A stretch of DNA of 64,000 nt from contig OZ231128.1 in the NCBI GenBank assembly GCA_965153355.1, positions 45,942,001-46,006,000 on the forward strand, written 5' to 3'. Positions 1 to 12,299 of this stretch are shown piece by piece. The notes under the pieces were generated by a model. That model saw only the letters and a list, made by a program, of their open reading frames with translations. It did no database searches and had not been told where the DNA came from. Each line of letters starts with the position of its first letter. The stretch's first letter is position 1. Source of the DNA: Flaccisagitta enflata (Eukaryota > Chaetognatha > Sagittoidea > Aphragmophora). Both the position numbers and the translations under genes were made by a program.

Positions 1-660
1 CTAAGTAGGACAAATTTCATTGAAAACTCATCAGTCCGTTCGGAGAACGGTACGAGCATTTTTGCTCTGCGAGCTAGTTAGCTTTGTTTACTTCCGGTTT
101 CAGCCAGCCAGACAGGAAAAACTGTAATGCAACGATTCTCTTTACATTGATGTGCAAAAAATCATAGGCGCCACGTCTGATAACTTACAAAAACAAAAGT
201 TTGTATAGACTGAGAATAAAGTACATTTATGAATAGCTAGCAACTATAATAAAGAATCTTGAATGCTACAAAAATAAGAATAGGTTTAGAAATGAGAATG
301 AGAAACAACTAGTGTTTTTTTGTAATTCGAGCTTGAGTGGAATTAGACATAACTGATTTTGTTACAGTAAAAAAGATAGTCAAAGTAATCTTTTTTGCCA
401 CCTCCCTCTTTATCTCTACTTTAGAATACTTGACATGAAAACAAAATATGTTTTAACATCAACTTAATTTTAAATCGTTTTTAAAAAATACATGTGAAAA
501 AACTTATTTTCATTCAGAAAGAGAATAATCTATTTGTTAGAAAAAAATTTACAATAGAAACAAGATTGAAACAAAAACAAGGCCAACACCTATAAGTCGC
601 GTGCAGGACAAAAAAAACTGAACTGACCTGACTCCTTATTGTATCTTTTTATCGAAAATC
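1..660. other. AT-rich stretch without a gene
   Basis: No open frame with coding character and no clear repeat over most of this stretch. Near position 595 there is a short piece resembling the hairpin of the retroposon-like family found throughout the window (ATAAGTCGCGTGC). Nothing else is supported. Confidence 0.5.
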
Positions 661-1243
661 AGACTTAAACGCAACCCAAAACAGACCCAAACCAGACTCA
701 AACCAGACTCAAACCAGACAAACCAGACTCAAACCAGACTCAAACCAGACTCAAACCAGACTCAAACCAGACTCAAACCAGAATTAAACCAGACCTAAAT
801 CAGACATAAACCAGACATAAACCAGACATGAACCAGATTTAAGCCAGACTCAAACCAGAGTCAAACCAGACTCAATCCAGACTCAATCCAGACTCAATCC
901 AGACTCAAACCAGACTCAAACCAGACTCAAACCAGACTCAAACCAGACTCAAACCAGACTCAAACCAGACTCAAACCAGACTCAAACCAGGCTCAAACCA
1001 GGCTCAAACCAGGCTCAAACCAGGCTCAAACCAGACTCAAACCAGACTCAAACCAGACTCAAACCAGACTCAAATCAGAATGAAACCAAACCAAAACCAG
1101 ACCAAAACCAGACCAAAACCAGACCTAAATCAGACCTAAATCAAACATAAACCAGACAAAAACCAGACATACACCAGACCTAAACCAGACCTAACCCAGA
1201 CCTAAACCAGACATTAATCAGACATGAACCAGTCTTAAACCAG
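661..1243. repeat. 11-bp minisatellite (AAACCAGACTC)n
   Basis: About 50 head-to-tail copies of an 11-bp unit close to AAACCAGACTC, with blocks of shared variants (for example GGCTC, CATAA and CTTAA versions in neighbouring units). The local clustering of variants is what slippage and unequal exchange would leave. Confidence 0.95.
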
Positions 1244-1975
1244 ACAAAAATGATCAAAAATGATCAAAAATGACTAAAATGACCAAAATGACCAAAAATG
1301 ACCAAAATGACCAAAATGACCAAAAATGACCAAAAATGACCAAAAATGACTATCAATGATCAAAATGATCAAAAATGACCAAAAATGACCAAAAATGACT
1401 AAAAATGACAAAAATGGCCTAACATGACCAAAAATGACCAAAAATGACCAAAAATGACCAAAAATGACCATAAATGACCAAAATGACCAAAAATGACCAA
1501 AAATGATCAAAAATGACCAAAAATGACCAACAATGATCACAAATGATCACAAATGATCACAAATGATCAAAAATGGCCAAAAATGACCAAAATGACAAAA
1601 ATGACCATAATGACCAAAACTGACCAAAAATGACCAAAAATGACCAAAAATAATAAAAAATGACCAAAAATGACCAAAAATGACCAAAAATGACCAAAAA
1701 TGACCAAAAATGACCAAAAATGATCACAAATGATCACAAATGGCCAAAAATGACCAAAATGACCAAAATGACCATAATGACCATAATGACCAAAAATGAC
1801 CAAAAATGACCAAAAATAATCAAAAATAATAAAAAATGACCAAAAATGACCAAAAATGACCAAAAATGACCAAAATGACCAAAATGACCAAAATGACCAA
1901 AATGACCAAAATGACCAAAACTGACCAAAAATAACCAAAAATGACTAAAAGCAACCAATAATTCCCAAAAACAAC
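1244..1975. repeat. 9-10-bp minisatellite (AAAAATGACC)n
   Basis: A second short tandem array directly follows the 11-bp array. The unit is AAAAATGACC or AAAATGACC, with GATC and CATA variants. Open frames across it are by-products of the period and not genes. Confidence 0.95.
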
Positions 1976-2257
1976 AAAAAAATGACTCAAAATAACTCCA
2001 GACGACCCAAAGAGACGAAAAAAAGCTAAGTGTTACGGACCGACCGACCGTGGATACAAAAACAAGTTTGACCCTAAAATACAGAACGACAAATCTTACC
2101 AAGGAGTAAGAAAACTGTTGAAATTACATAATAGTCAGGCCAGGGACAATTTTCACTGTATTGGGAGAATCAGGACTGAATGGGGTTTTGATCAAAGCTG
2201 CAAACCTGAAAAAACTGGAAACCTGGAGGCGGGAGGGACGTTGACCGGCGTTCAGCA

Positions 2258-3540
2258 GTGAAGATGAAAACCAAGGCTTGGGTGGGTTGGGTGGTTGGTG
2301 GGATTTTGTATTGGTCGTTGGTGATTTTGATGCACGGTGTTGGTGTTTTGGGTGGGTTGGGTGGTTGGTGGGATTTTGTATTGGTCGTTGGTGATTTTGA
2401 TGCACGGTGTTGGTGTTTTGGGTGGGTTGGGTGGTTGGTGGGATTTTATATTGGTCGTTGGTGATTTTGATGCACGGTGTTGGTGTTTTGGGTGGGTTGG
2501 GTGGTTGGTGGGATTTTGTATTGGTCGTTGGTGATTTTGATGCACGGTGTTGGTGTTTTGGGTGGGTTGGGTGGTTGGTGGGATTTTGTATTGGTCGTTG
2601 GTGATTTTGATGCACGGTGTTGGTGTTTTGGGTGGGTTGGGTGGTTGGTGGGATTTTGTATTGGTCGTTGGTGATTTTGATGCAAGTGTTGGTGTTTTGG
2701 GTGGGTTGGGTGGTTGGTGGGATTTTGTATTGGTCGTTGGTGATTTTGATGCACGGTGTTGGTGTTTTGGGTGGGTTGGGTGGTTGGTGGGATTTTGTAT
2801 TGGTCGTTGGTGATTTTGATGCACGGTGTTGGTGTTTTGGGTGGGTTGGGTGGTTGGTGGGATTTTGTATTGGTTGTTGGTGATTTTGATGCACGGTGTT
2901 GGTGTTTTGGGTGGGTTGGGTGGTTGGTGGGATTTTGTATTGGTCGTTGGTGATTTTGATGCACGGTGTTGGTGTTTTGGGTGGGTTGGGTGGTTGGTGG
3001 GATTTTGTATTGGTCGTTGGTGATTTTGATGCACGGTGTTGGTGTTTTGGGTGGGTTGGGTGGTTGGTGGGATTTTGTATTGGTCGTTGGTGATTTTGAT
3101 GCACGGTGTTGGTGTTTTGGGTGGCTTGGGTGGTTGGTGGGATTTTGTATTGGTCGTTGGTAATTTTGATGCACGGTGTTGGTGTTTTGGGTGGGTTGGG
3201 TGGTTGGTGGGATTTTGTATTGGTCGTTGGTGATTTTGATGCACGGTGTTGGTGTTTTGGGTGGGTTGGGTGGTTGGTGGGATTTTGTATTGGTCGTCGG
3301 TGATTTTGATGCACGGTGTTGGTGTTTTGGGTGGGTTGGGTGGTTGGTGGGATTTTGTATTGGTCGTTGGTGATTTTGATGCACGGTGTTGGTGTTTTGG
3401 GTGGGTTGGGTGGTTGGTGGGATTTTGTATTGGTCGTTGGTGATTTTGATGCACGGTGTTGGTGTTTTTGGGTGGGTGGGGTGGTTGGTGGGATTTTGTA
3501 TTGGTCGTTGGTGATTTTGATGCACGGTGCGGGGCCGCTG
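2258..3540. repeat. 70-bp G-rich minisatellite, 18 units
   Basis: Eighteen head-to-tail units marked by GATGCA at 2329, 2399, 2469 and so on to 3519. One unit is 69 bp (near 2679) and the last is 71 bp; the others differ by only a few substitutions. Each unit carries GGGTGGGTTGGG followed by TGGTTGGTGGG, so four G-tracts fall within about 25 bases. The array ends against GGGGCCGCTGCCC, which matches the right end of the foldback family described at 21440-21985. Long minus-strand open frames (up to 473 codons) exist in all three frames because 70 is 1 modulo 3; they are not evidence of a gene. Confidence 0.95.
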
Positions 3541-3639
3541 CCCAAAAGCAGTTAAAACACTTCTAAAGCGACCTGACTGCACTCTTTAATCGTTCAGAAG
3601 ATGCAAGCTCCCAATGTTGTATAGGTTTTTTTCAAGGGC

Positions 3640-3973
3640 TCGCTCACTCACTTCGCTCACTTCCTCGTAGGACAGTTGAAATTCTTGAATATGTGTTCAC
3701 GCTGGATCGCGTTTCACGGGAAGAAACACATTTTTGGTCATCACCAGAAACACGCCCTTACAGTTACAGCTATCATAAAGGCGTGAACGTTGCAAAAGTT
3801 GTCTTTTGGCACTTCTCTGCGTAGGACAGTTGAAATTCTTGATCATGTGTTAACGCTGAGATCGCGTTTCACGGGAAGAAACACATTTTTGGTCATCACT
3901 AGAAACACGCCCTTACAGCTATCTTAAAAGCGTGAACGTTGCAAAAGTTGTCTTTTGGCACTTCTCTGCGTCA
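3640..3973 (+). repeat. Tandem ~152-bp duplication of a MITE-family segment
   Basis: Two adjacent copies (about 3668-3820 and 3821-3972) begin with TAGGACAGTTGAAATTCTTG and end at CACTTCTCTGCG. The same sequence, with the CGCTCACTCACTTCGCTCAC stretch before it, is part of the inverted-repeat elements at 15518-15792 and 26081-26351. This is therefore a partly duplicated member of that family. Confidence 0.7.
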
Positions 3974-4089
3974 AAAGCTAATAATTGAATTCGCCCCTTT
4001 TTCCCAAAGGATGAGGAAGAAGAATAAGAACAGAAAAAGGAGTGTACGAAAGAAAATAGTTCCAAGAGCATTACATGGTCACCGGTACC

Positions 4090-4650
4090 CGATGCCCCTA
4101 TGATGGTGACTGTAAAGATGACACAATGAGAGGGGCAACAGCCACAGAGAGGCTGATGACCACATAGGGCAATTTCCTCCAGTTTCCGTTTTTTGTCGGT
4201 CTGAAAACCTGATTTATCGACCAATGGGCCTGATTTGAGGCCTGAGATGCCAGATTTGGGGTCTTGGGGGCCTGATTTGAGGCCAGAGCTGAGAAGAGTG
4301 ATGATTTGTGCCCAGGTGGAGGGGACTTTGCAAATGAAGGTTTGAGCAGCTGATTTTGGGTTAGGGAGGTCAGATTCAGGGAACATGAGGCCTGTTTTTT
4401 GGCTGGAGAGGCCTGATTGGGGGGCTGGGAGGCCTGCATTGGGGTTTATGAAGCTTCATTTTGGATCTGAGGCCTAATTTGGGATTTGAGAGGCCTACTT
4501 TGGGGTCTGAGAGGTCCAAAATAGGGTCTCAAGAGCCTAATTTGAGGTCTGGGGATTTGATTAGAGGCTTGGAAGGCCTGATTTTGGGTCTGAGAGGTTT
4601 TTTTTTGAGGGGGGGACAGAAAGACGGAAATTGGAGAAAATTGCCCCATG
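4090..4650. repeat. Degenerate GGCCTGATTTGGG-type tandem repeat
   Basis: Irregular ~15-bp repeats around GAGGCCTGATTTGGGGTCTG, resembling the cores of the foldback elements at 21440 and 28150. No terminal inverted repeats are visible here, so this may be a decayed core. Confidence 0.55.
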
Positions 4651-5224
4651 TGAAATCATAGGTCATCAGCCCCTCCATGGCCGCTGCCAAAAAAAGGATT
4701 TTGCAACATCCACAAAATGCCAGGAAATATTATGACAAAATTGGATCGATTGTTAACTCTAACTTTCTCTCTGCCTCTGTCTCCCATTCTCCCATGCGCA
4801 GGGATACCAAGCTTTTTGCTGACAATATTGTGACTCTAGCAGGGTGACCCAATTTACCCACCATTACAAAAAATTGATTTTTTAGCTAAATAAACGTAAA
4901 AACTGGAAACCATCACTGTCCACGTTTGCCACCCATCCGTAGTAGGTGGGCAACGGGTAATGATTTCCTTCCACCATTTGGTCTCCATGCATGGTAACCA
5001 GAAGTTGTTTTCATGACGAGCGACGCCAAAATTTTTTTATTATAAATATTTGGCCAATATGCATCAGGAAATCAAAAAAATGAAATTGTTTGTCAGTGAC
5101 AAACACAAGGCATCCTTCTTTTCATAACAGTTGAAAGAATTGCTTAATTTCACTCTAATATTGCAAAATCAAAATAAAAACAAAGTGACCCATTTTACCC
5201 CGCTGACCCACTCTACCCGAGTCA

Positions 5225-5320
5225 AAGATCTAGAAATGTGACGGACGGACGGACGGACCAACCGACAGACTTACCGATCGACAGACCAAGGTGTAGAGTC
5301 GCGTGCACGCGACTGAAAAC
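5225..5320 (+). mobile_element. Hairpin-tailed retroposon-like element, 3' end
   Basis: GACGGACGG repeats, then GGTGTAGAGTCGCG-TGCA-CGCGACTGAAAAC: the terminal hairpin and A-rich tail of the family. The stem AGTCGCG/CGCGACT is perfect. The 5' limit is not clear. Confidence 0.7.
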
Positions 5321-5477
5321 GAAGGGGCCGCCCGAGAACCCAGAAAAAGCAGAAAGAACCGAAATGAGATGAGTGAAGACTGAATTGAATTGAACAAATA
5401 ATCCAGGGTAACAATGTCGTCAAGGTTCGACTCACCGTTCGAGGACGGGGAGAGGGGAGGGTTTGGATTTGCGCGTT

Positions 5478-5715
5478 TTTAACTTTTTAGTTGCGGACAC
5501 GCAACTTTATAAGAGGCTATGTCCCTCCGTCCGTCCATCGGTCCGTCCGTCGGTCCGTCCATCGGTCCGTCCGTTGGTTCGTCCGTCGGTCCGTCTGTCG
5601 GTTCGTGGTGATCGAGTTGGAAATTGTGAATACGCGCATTTCCGCCCCTGCTCACCCGTCCGCAACTGGTATTGGCCGTGTATCCGGCCTTGTTTCACTC
5701 GGAACCATACATAGA
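5478..5715 (-). mobile_element. Hairpin-tailed retroposon-like element
   Basis: Read on the minus strand it ends in hairpin plus A-tail. On the plus strand this is TTTTTAGTTGCG-GACA-CGCAACT, followed by CCGTCCGTCC repeats and a body ending GTATCCGGCCTTGTTT. The stem has AGTTGCG/CGCAACT, a paired C-to-T / G-to-A change relative to most copies. Confidence 0.75.
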
Positions 5716-5919
5716 TTGATCGATGGATGGATGGATGGACTTACGGCTGGACAGACAAAGCCTCTTTAAGAATAGCGCTTTTGTTAGCTGCAGGAGCAAG
5801 AAAAGATATGAGACACAATAAAGTTACTGATAAAGTTATTTTGTATGATGAAAGATATCAATTGACGAGAGAGTTTTGCGAAGACGGAGGAAGGTATCCC
5901 ACGTACGGTAGACGAATGA

Positions 5920-6165
5920 GGTTTTTAGTCGCGTGCTACGCGACTCTATACCCCGCTTTGTCGGTCCGTTGGTCCGTCCTTCCGTCCGTCGGTCCGTCCG
6001 TCCGTCGGTCCGTCCGTCCGTCACACTTTACTTTTTCGGCGTGTATGGGGTTTTTGGCTATACCGCTCCTGCCCAAATGCTCCACTGACCTCAAATGTGG
6101 CCCCTGCCCACCCGCACGCGACTGGGGTAGCCGTGTATCCGGCCATGTTTTTTTGCTGTGTGCAT
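5920..6165 (-). mobile_element. Hairpin-tailed retroposon-like element
   Basis: Nearly full copy. The hairpin is AGTCGCG-TGCTA-CGCGACT, then CTCTATACCCCGC, GTCCGTCC repeats, a TTTTTCGGCGTGTATGGG block and the body end GTGTATCCGGCCATG. Its body closely matches the copies at 31176 and 33666. Confidence 0.8.
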
Positions 6166-6479
6166 ACTCAAACACGCACATATCTAGAAAGCTGAGATCT
6201 CTTTGTGTTTTTTTATTGGATTTGTACTCTATCATGCCTGTTCTAGTATCAATATTTGTGAGTAGTTTAGATTCTGTTTGTAGGGATTTATGAGAAAAAA
6301 AAACGAATTACAAATAAACCAAATTTTCACCAGCATGAACACGCCCTAAGTCGCCTGCAAAAAGGGATGGCAAAGAGGATTGGAGATGAAAGATTCCAGA
6401 GGGAAATCCACAAAAGTGCTTTTTTCGCTTATCGACATTAGTTACAGAACGATCTCGCACATTGGAAATTTTCTTTCTT

Positions 6480-6690
6480 TTTTTGTTTTTGTATGTCTGT
6501 TTCTTTCTTTCATTCCCCCCCCCCCCACATATTTTCTTGTTTCTTTTTTCCGTCTCTTTCTTTGTTTCTTGTTTGTTTGTTTGTTTGTTTGTTTGTTTCT
6601 TTCTTTCTTTTTTTGTTTTTGTTTCTTGTTTGTTTGTTTCTTTTTTTTATTTCTTGTTTGTTTGTTTGTTCTTTTTTTTTTAGTCTCTCT
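6480..6690. repeat. T-rich TTTG/TTTC low-complexity tract
   Basis: Runs of TTTCTTTC and TTTGTTTG with a C9-10 run near 6518. The open frames through it are compositional. Confidence 0.85.
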
Positions 6691-7248
6691 TTTTAGGGCA
6701 GTGCATCGGCTTCACAGGGGATGAAGTCCGGTAGAACACAGGAATAATCTGTCCCTCCCAAAGTCCGTCTGTACGTGCGTCCATCCCCCCCCCCCATCCC
6801 ATCCTCAGGGCTTTGTCTCCTTGGGGCCTATTCTGACCCAAATTCTGCCTAATAGCCCAAATCCAAGTTGTAAGGTTCAAATCTTAGCAAAATGGCCTAA
6901 ATCCAAGCGTAATGGCCCAAAAAAAAAAAAAGGCCCAAATCTGGCCAGAAAACCCCAATTCTTAGCCGAGGTCCACCATTTTGGACTCTTAGACCTATGT
7001 TGTGGCCTCCAGCCTCCGATACCTAGATTCTGACCAGATTTGGGCCATTTTGCTTGGATTTGGGCCGTTTTGCTTGGATTTGGGCCATTTGGCAGAATTT
7101 GGGTCAGAATAGGCCCCAAAGGAGAAAAAGCCCTAAGGATGTGGCGGGAGGCGGACGTACATACATATGGATGGACGTACGGACAGACAGATTCCCCCTG
7201 TGTTCTACAGGACTTCATCCCCTTTGGGGCCGCTGCCCTGCTCTCCCT
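6690..7248. mobile_element. Foldback element with ~45-bp inverted ends
   Basis: The left end (GGGCAGTGCATCGGCTTCAC... GAAGTCCGGTAGAACACAGG) and right end (CCCTGTGTTCTACAGGACTT... GGGGCCGCTGCCCTGC) are inverted copies of each other. The core has units of GCCCAAATCCAAGC in both orientations around a C-rich and GTCCGTC-type region. It is the same family as 21440-21985, 28150-28640 and the insertion at 49985-50563. Confidence 0.75.
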
Positions 7249-7639
7249 CAACTTAAATAACATACTACTCAAGCAGGGCAAGAGTACCGCTGACCACTGG
7301 GCTGCTATTAACTTTCTTTTTTGTCTTGTTACTGAGTTCATAAACTTATCAGCAGGTTTTCTCAGTATTTGAATTCACTTTGTTTCAGGGCTTGAACTTG
7401 TAGTGGCGTGTGCTCTCTATGTCACGAGCTTGGTCGGTCGGTCAGTTTGCTACACTTAAGAGTTAGATGGGCTTTGTTAGGCCCCAGCAAACTTCTTCAT
7501 AAAGCTATCACAACTTTGTGATCAAAACAAAAACATCACAATCATTATTGGCAGTGTATCAATGAGACACTTTTAAATGATTAAGTTTTATAATGCTAAA
7601 TCATTGCTGTGGCAAATTTATATCTCAAGCGTCCTTGAA

Positions 7640-7800
7640 CTCGAGATTTGATGTGATGTGGCTGGGCAGGGGCCGAAATGCTCAGAAATCCGTATTTCAG
7701 CCAATTTCGCGTCATCCAAAATTTCGCGTACCCGACCTTCGGACCATCGGACCTTTAAACGGACTCAGCCCAGCCTGTTGCATAATCGCTTAAAAGGCTC
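7640..7800 (+). mobile_element. 5' module of a hairpin-tailed element, with intact ATGCTCAG site
   Basis: GTGGCTGGGCAGGGGCCGAA then ATGCTCAGAAATC, a 5' module shared with 14465-14890, 19310-19530 and 38560-38700. Positions 7678-7685 hold the uninterrupted ATGCTCAG that is split by a hAT-like insertion in the 14.5-kb copy. Confidence 0.65.
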
Positions 7801-7973
7801 AGAATTAATGACATTGAAAGTTGTTACATTAATGGTCCATCCTACCACCTGAGCATTGACGTATAAAATGTCTAGACGTAGTTTCCACCTTCCTACGCGC
7901 CATTATTTAAAAGAAGAAAAAAACCAAGACACGTCCACTTACAGGACCATTTAAAAACCACTTCCATTTCTTC

Positions 7974-8180
7974 CCTTTTTAGTCGCGTGCTCGCGACTCT
8001 ACAACCCGCTTTTTCCGTCGATTGGTTGGTTGGTCGGTCCGTCGGTCCGTCAGACTTTACTTTTTTCTGATCTTTTTTATCTCAATGCTCCTGCCCAAAT
8101 GGTCTGGTGACCTCAAATATAGCCCCTGCCCATCCGTGCGCGACTTCGGTAGCCTTGTATCCAGCCTTGTTTTTTGGCTA
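7974..8180 (-). mobile_element. Hairpin-tailed retroposon-like element
   Basis: Plus-strand view: TTTTTAGTCGCG-TGCT-CGCGACTCTACAACCCG, GGTCCGTCGGTCCGTC, body with TGCTCCTGCCCAAATGGTCT and end GTATCCAGCCTTG. Confidence 0.75.
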
Positions 8181-8219
8181 TCTAACATGTAAGAAGGTAG
8201 GATAAATTGCGCCAATGGG

Positions 8220-8485
8220 TAGTCGCTTGCAGGGTGTGCAGGGGTAGTCATGGGGATGGGACAGGGCAGTGATGCGGGTGATTAGGGGCAGTAATGCGGG
8301 TGGGCGGGGGCTGTATTGTGGATGGGCGGGGCGTATTGTGGGTGGGTAGTGGCTGGGGAAACCACAATCCTGGTCGATTTCGCTTCATCCAAAATTTCGT
8401 GTTGTGCACATTCTGACCGTCCGACCTTCCGACAGACCTGCGGACACGCTCTCTTATATAGTCGCTTAGCAAGTGACTAAAAGCG
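8220..8485 (+). mobile_element. Hairpin-tailed retroposon-like element, variant stem
   Basis: GGGTGGGCGGGG-type repeats, then CGACCTTCCGACAG and the terminal AGTCGCT-TAGCA-AGTGACTAAAAG. The stem has one G-C to A-C change in its middle, otherwise paired. Confidence 0.65.
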
Positions 8486-8529
8486 TTTTGAGTCGTTCCA
8501 GATGTATTTATGTTATCACCACAATGTTT

Positions 8530-8755
<226 letters not shown>

Positions 8756-8781
8756 AACAACAACCAATACACACAACAAAT

Positions 8782-9060
<279 letters not shown>

Positions 9061-9308
9061 GAGGCTGGAAGCTATACGTCCATAAAAAAGCTCTCTATAG
9101 AGATAGAGAACGTGCGGGTATTAGACTAGGGATCTGAGAGTCTAAGCCTCTAGGAAAAACCCCACGGTAAAAATTGATCGTTATCCCGAACCTTTGTAAC
9201 CCTTTCTTGCACAACGATTTCACCTTTGGGCGCCCACTCGCGAATATTTAAAAGAGGATAAGGCCACTTCTTGGGACGACGGAATGAGGAATGAGGGAAA
9301 ACCAAGTC

Positions 9309-9634
<326 letters not shown>

Positions 9635-9639
9635 TCTCT

Positions 9640-10165
9640 CTCACACAGAGTCAGAGTCAGACGGATGGACAGACAGGGATTAAATTTGAAGGAAAGGCGT
9701 AGAAATTGTGATTCAGGGATAAAGCCTTACAGGTTGGACAGACAGACAGCTGTCGTTATGCCAATATGTAGACCAATACAATACATAAACTTAAATGGAT
9801 CATGAAATTATTAAAATTGGCCCACGAGTCGACATTAAGAATAAACAACTCAACCAATCAAGATGAGAATCACCACTCAAAGAAGAACCAAACCCAGCAG
9901 GACAACACTCGTGTGCACACTGTGCATTGTTTACCTGTACAAATTTAATAACGCAACTACACAATTTCATAATCACATAATCACATAATTGCAAAACACA
10001 TAACTACATGATTATATAATTGCAATTACGTGATTGTTTTCTTTAGATTGTCCAGTTGACTTTTTAAAATCATTTTCTCAAAATTATTGTGAGATACTTT
10101 TTGTTGCACATTTCATAATTACAGTAGATAGTTGAGAAAGCGACTAAAAACACTTTATGTCAATA
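9640..10165. other. Unique AT-rich stretch, no gene seen
   Basis: Includes repeated CATAATTGCA/CACATAATTAC motifs near 9965-10035 but no coding signal and no element ends. Confidence 0.5.
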
Positions 10166-10169
10166 ACGT

Positions 10170-10556
10170 ATTTAACGGACGGACAGACGCTCGGACGGAC
10201 AAATGGACGTACAATCATAAAAGAATTAAGAACATTCGAAAGAAGAAAAAGTGAACCAGACAGTAGGAAAGAAAGAGAAAGTAAAATAGTGGAAGAGATG
10301 GTGCTAGCGAGAGTGTGAAGAAATGTTTGTGAAAACTAGAGTGAAGGCGATATACATACAGTACAATGGAACCACTCTCACATATTGGGGCGGTGATGCA
10401 GGGGGTCAGCGCCAGTCAAGCATTTTTGCGAAAGCGGCAAGGCAAAAAATTACCAAACATGTCTTACAGATGGACGGATGGATGGCCGGATGGAAAAACG
10501 GACCAACTGACCAAAACGTACGTTATAGAGCCGCATGCCCGCGACTAAAAACTAGT
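10170..10556 (+). mobile_element. Hairpin-tailed element, 3' part
   Basis: The 3' end ATAGAGCCGC-ATGCC-CGCGACTAAAAAC fits the family; the stem pairs AGTCGCG with the variant GCGGCT. GACGGACGGAC repeats occur at both 10175-10205 and 10470-10520, so this may be two overlapping insertions. Confidence 0.6.
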
Positions 10557-10559
10557 CGT

Positions 10560-11640
10560 ATAAGGTCATGGTGGATCTTTTACTCGGTAATTTCGCGGTG
10601 ATTTCGCGGTAATTTCGCTCACTCAGATAGTTCCCATAATTGGTGAATGAAGCTTGATGAAAGGCAAGTGACTTGTTGTAAGAAGTATGAACAAATAGCT
10701 GGACGCTAGAGATTCGTTGGCAAAACAGTATTTTCCATGTGTTTTCATCCTAAATTTCTAACTGGACACTTTTTGGTGGCCTGAATAGTGAATACATAGA
10801 ACAAAATAACATTTCAGTACATCATCGTCATCTGAAATGTATCTCAAACACTCCTCGATATCTTCCTTTTCAACTTTGAGACGACTACAGAAAATGTTAG
10901 TTCTTGAACAAGTCGGCTCTAACGATATAGACCCCTTTTTCTTTCTATCAAAATTTTTGATGAAAACATCCTATTCCTTCAATTTTTACAGTATGTTTGA
11001 ACCCAGTTCATTCGGAAGTTTATAGGAATGGTTTTCGTCAAGATCATTCTAAGATTTGTGTGAATGAATCCAAGGGGTTTTTTTGTCGGAGATCTTGCGC
11101 ATGACTTGGCGTAAGCATCGTGATAAATGACAGAACAAGTGACTAACGGAAAATCCTTTTAACTCCTCTTACTCCATCTCATCCTCGTCTTCTCGCTTCT
11201 CTTCCTCATCTTCTTCATTCCCTACCTCTTCTTCATCATACTTCATCCATCTCATCTTCTTCTATCCCATCTCCTATTCCATCCTCTACCACTTTATATC
11301 TATACTTTAACAATGTCCAAAAGTAATTGGAATTTGGAATTCAAAATGGTTTTGAAGATCGATGAAAGATCTTCCATTCTAGACTAGTCCCAGGGCTTTG
11401 GTTAAGGTGCAACATTCTTCCAAAGTGAAAGCCTATGCAGCTGTTTCATAGTACGATGCTCTGAATACGCAAGAAATTGCGATTTGAATATGTCGACTGT
11501 TTTACTTCATATTTCATTGCAACTAAACGAATTAACTAAAAATGAGAGACTACCGGCAAATGAGTTTTTTTAAAAAATCTTCCAAACGGTCTAAAGTTAT
11601 TTTTGATTTAAAGGAAATAGAGTCGAGTAGATGAAAACTA
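10560..11640. other. No gene or repeat recognised
   Basis: Unique sequence with TTTCGCGGTAATTTCGC duplicated at 10588-10618 and CT-rich runs near 11160-11290. Open frames here are short and without family resemblance. Confidence 0.5.
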
Positions 11641-11689
11641 GATTGAAAATTCTTCTTCTTTATAATACGCGTGGTACATTCCCTTCCTC

Positions 11690-12095
11690 ATCCCTTTATT
11701 TTCTCCTCATCTTCTCCACTCTCCCCTCCGTTTCTTTGTTTCCCTTCTCTACGTCTTCATCCCCCACTCTCTTACCTTCCTCCTCGTCCTCCATGCCTCT
11801 TTTTTCCGTTCCTTTATTTTTCATCCCTCTTCCTCTTCCTCTTCCTCTTCACCCCTTCTCCCTCTTCCCTTTCCTCACCCTCTTCATTTTTCATCTTCCC
11901 CAAGCTCTTCATCCCCTCCCCCTAACCCTTTCTTAAACTCATCCACTCTATCCTCCTCATCTCTCTCTCTTATATTATCCCTCAACCTCATCATCCCCCT
12001 TTCCCTTCCTCTTGTCCCCTTCCTCCCTCTCATCATGCTCTTCATCTTTCTCATTTCCTCATCGAAGACATGAAGCCGAAAACGCTCGGGGCTCA
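11690..12095. repeat. Pyrimidine-rich low-complexity tract
   Basis: CTTCCTCTTCC and TCCTCATC runs for about 400 bp, strongly asymmetric between the strands. Confidence 0.85.
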
Positions 12096-12140
12096 ACTCC
12101 ATAATTCCACCAATGCATCGATGCTTCCATCGTCATCTAT

Positions 12141-12298
12141 CACCATTGCATTGCGAGCAGATGCAACCCTGTGCAACTTATTATCTGTGAGTAGTACGCT
12201 TCATGCATGACATCCAAATCACCATTGCATTGCAAGCAGATACAACCCTGTGCAACTTATTATTTGTGAGTAGTACACGTCATGCATGAAGTCCGAAA
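12141..12298. repeat. 79-bp tandem duplication
   Basis: Two adjacent 79-bp copies, 12141-12219 and 12220-12298, both starting CACCATTGCATTGC and containing CAACCCTGTGCAACTTATTA. About ten differences separate them. Confidence 0.9.
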
Positions 12299-12299
12299 T

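Noticed and set aside
661-3540. CRISPR-like regular repeats
   Set aside because: Units are head-to-tail without unique spacers; these are minisatellites in animal DNA.
2124-3582. Long minus-strand open frames (378-473 codons) rich in Pro/Thr/Asn over the 70-bp array
   Set aside because: All three frames are open because the 70-bp unit lacks stops and shifts frame by one each copy; the peptide is the same in every frame, with no start context or splice sites.
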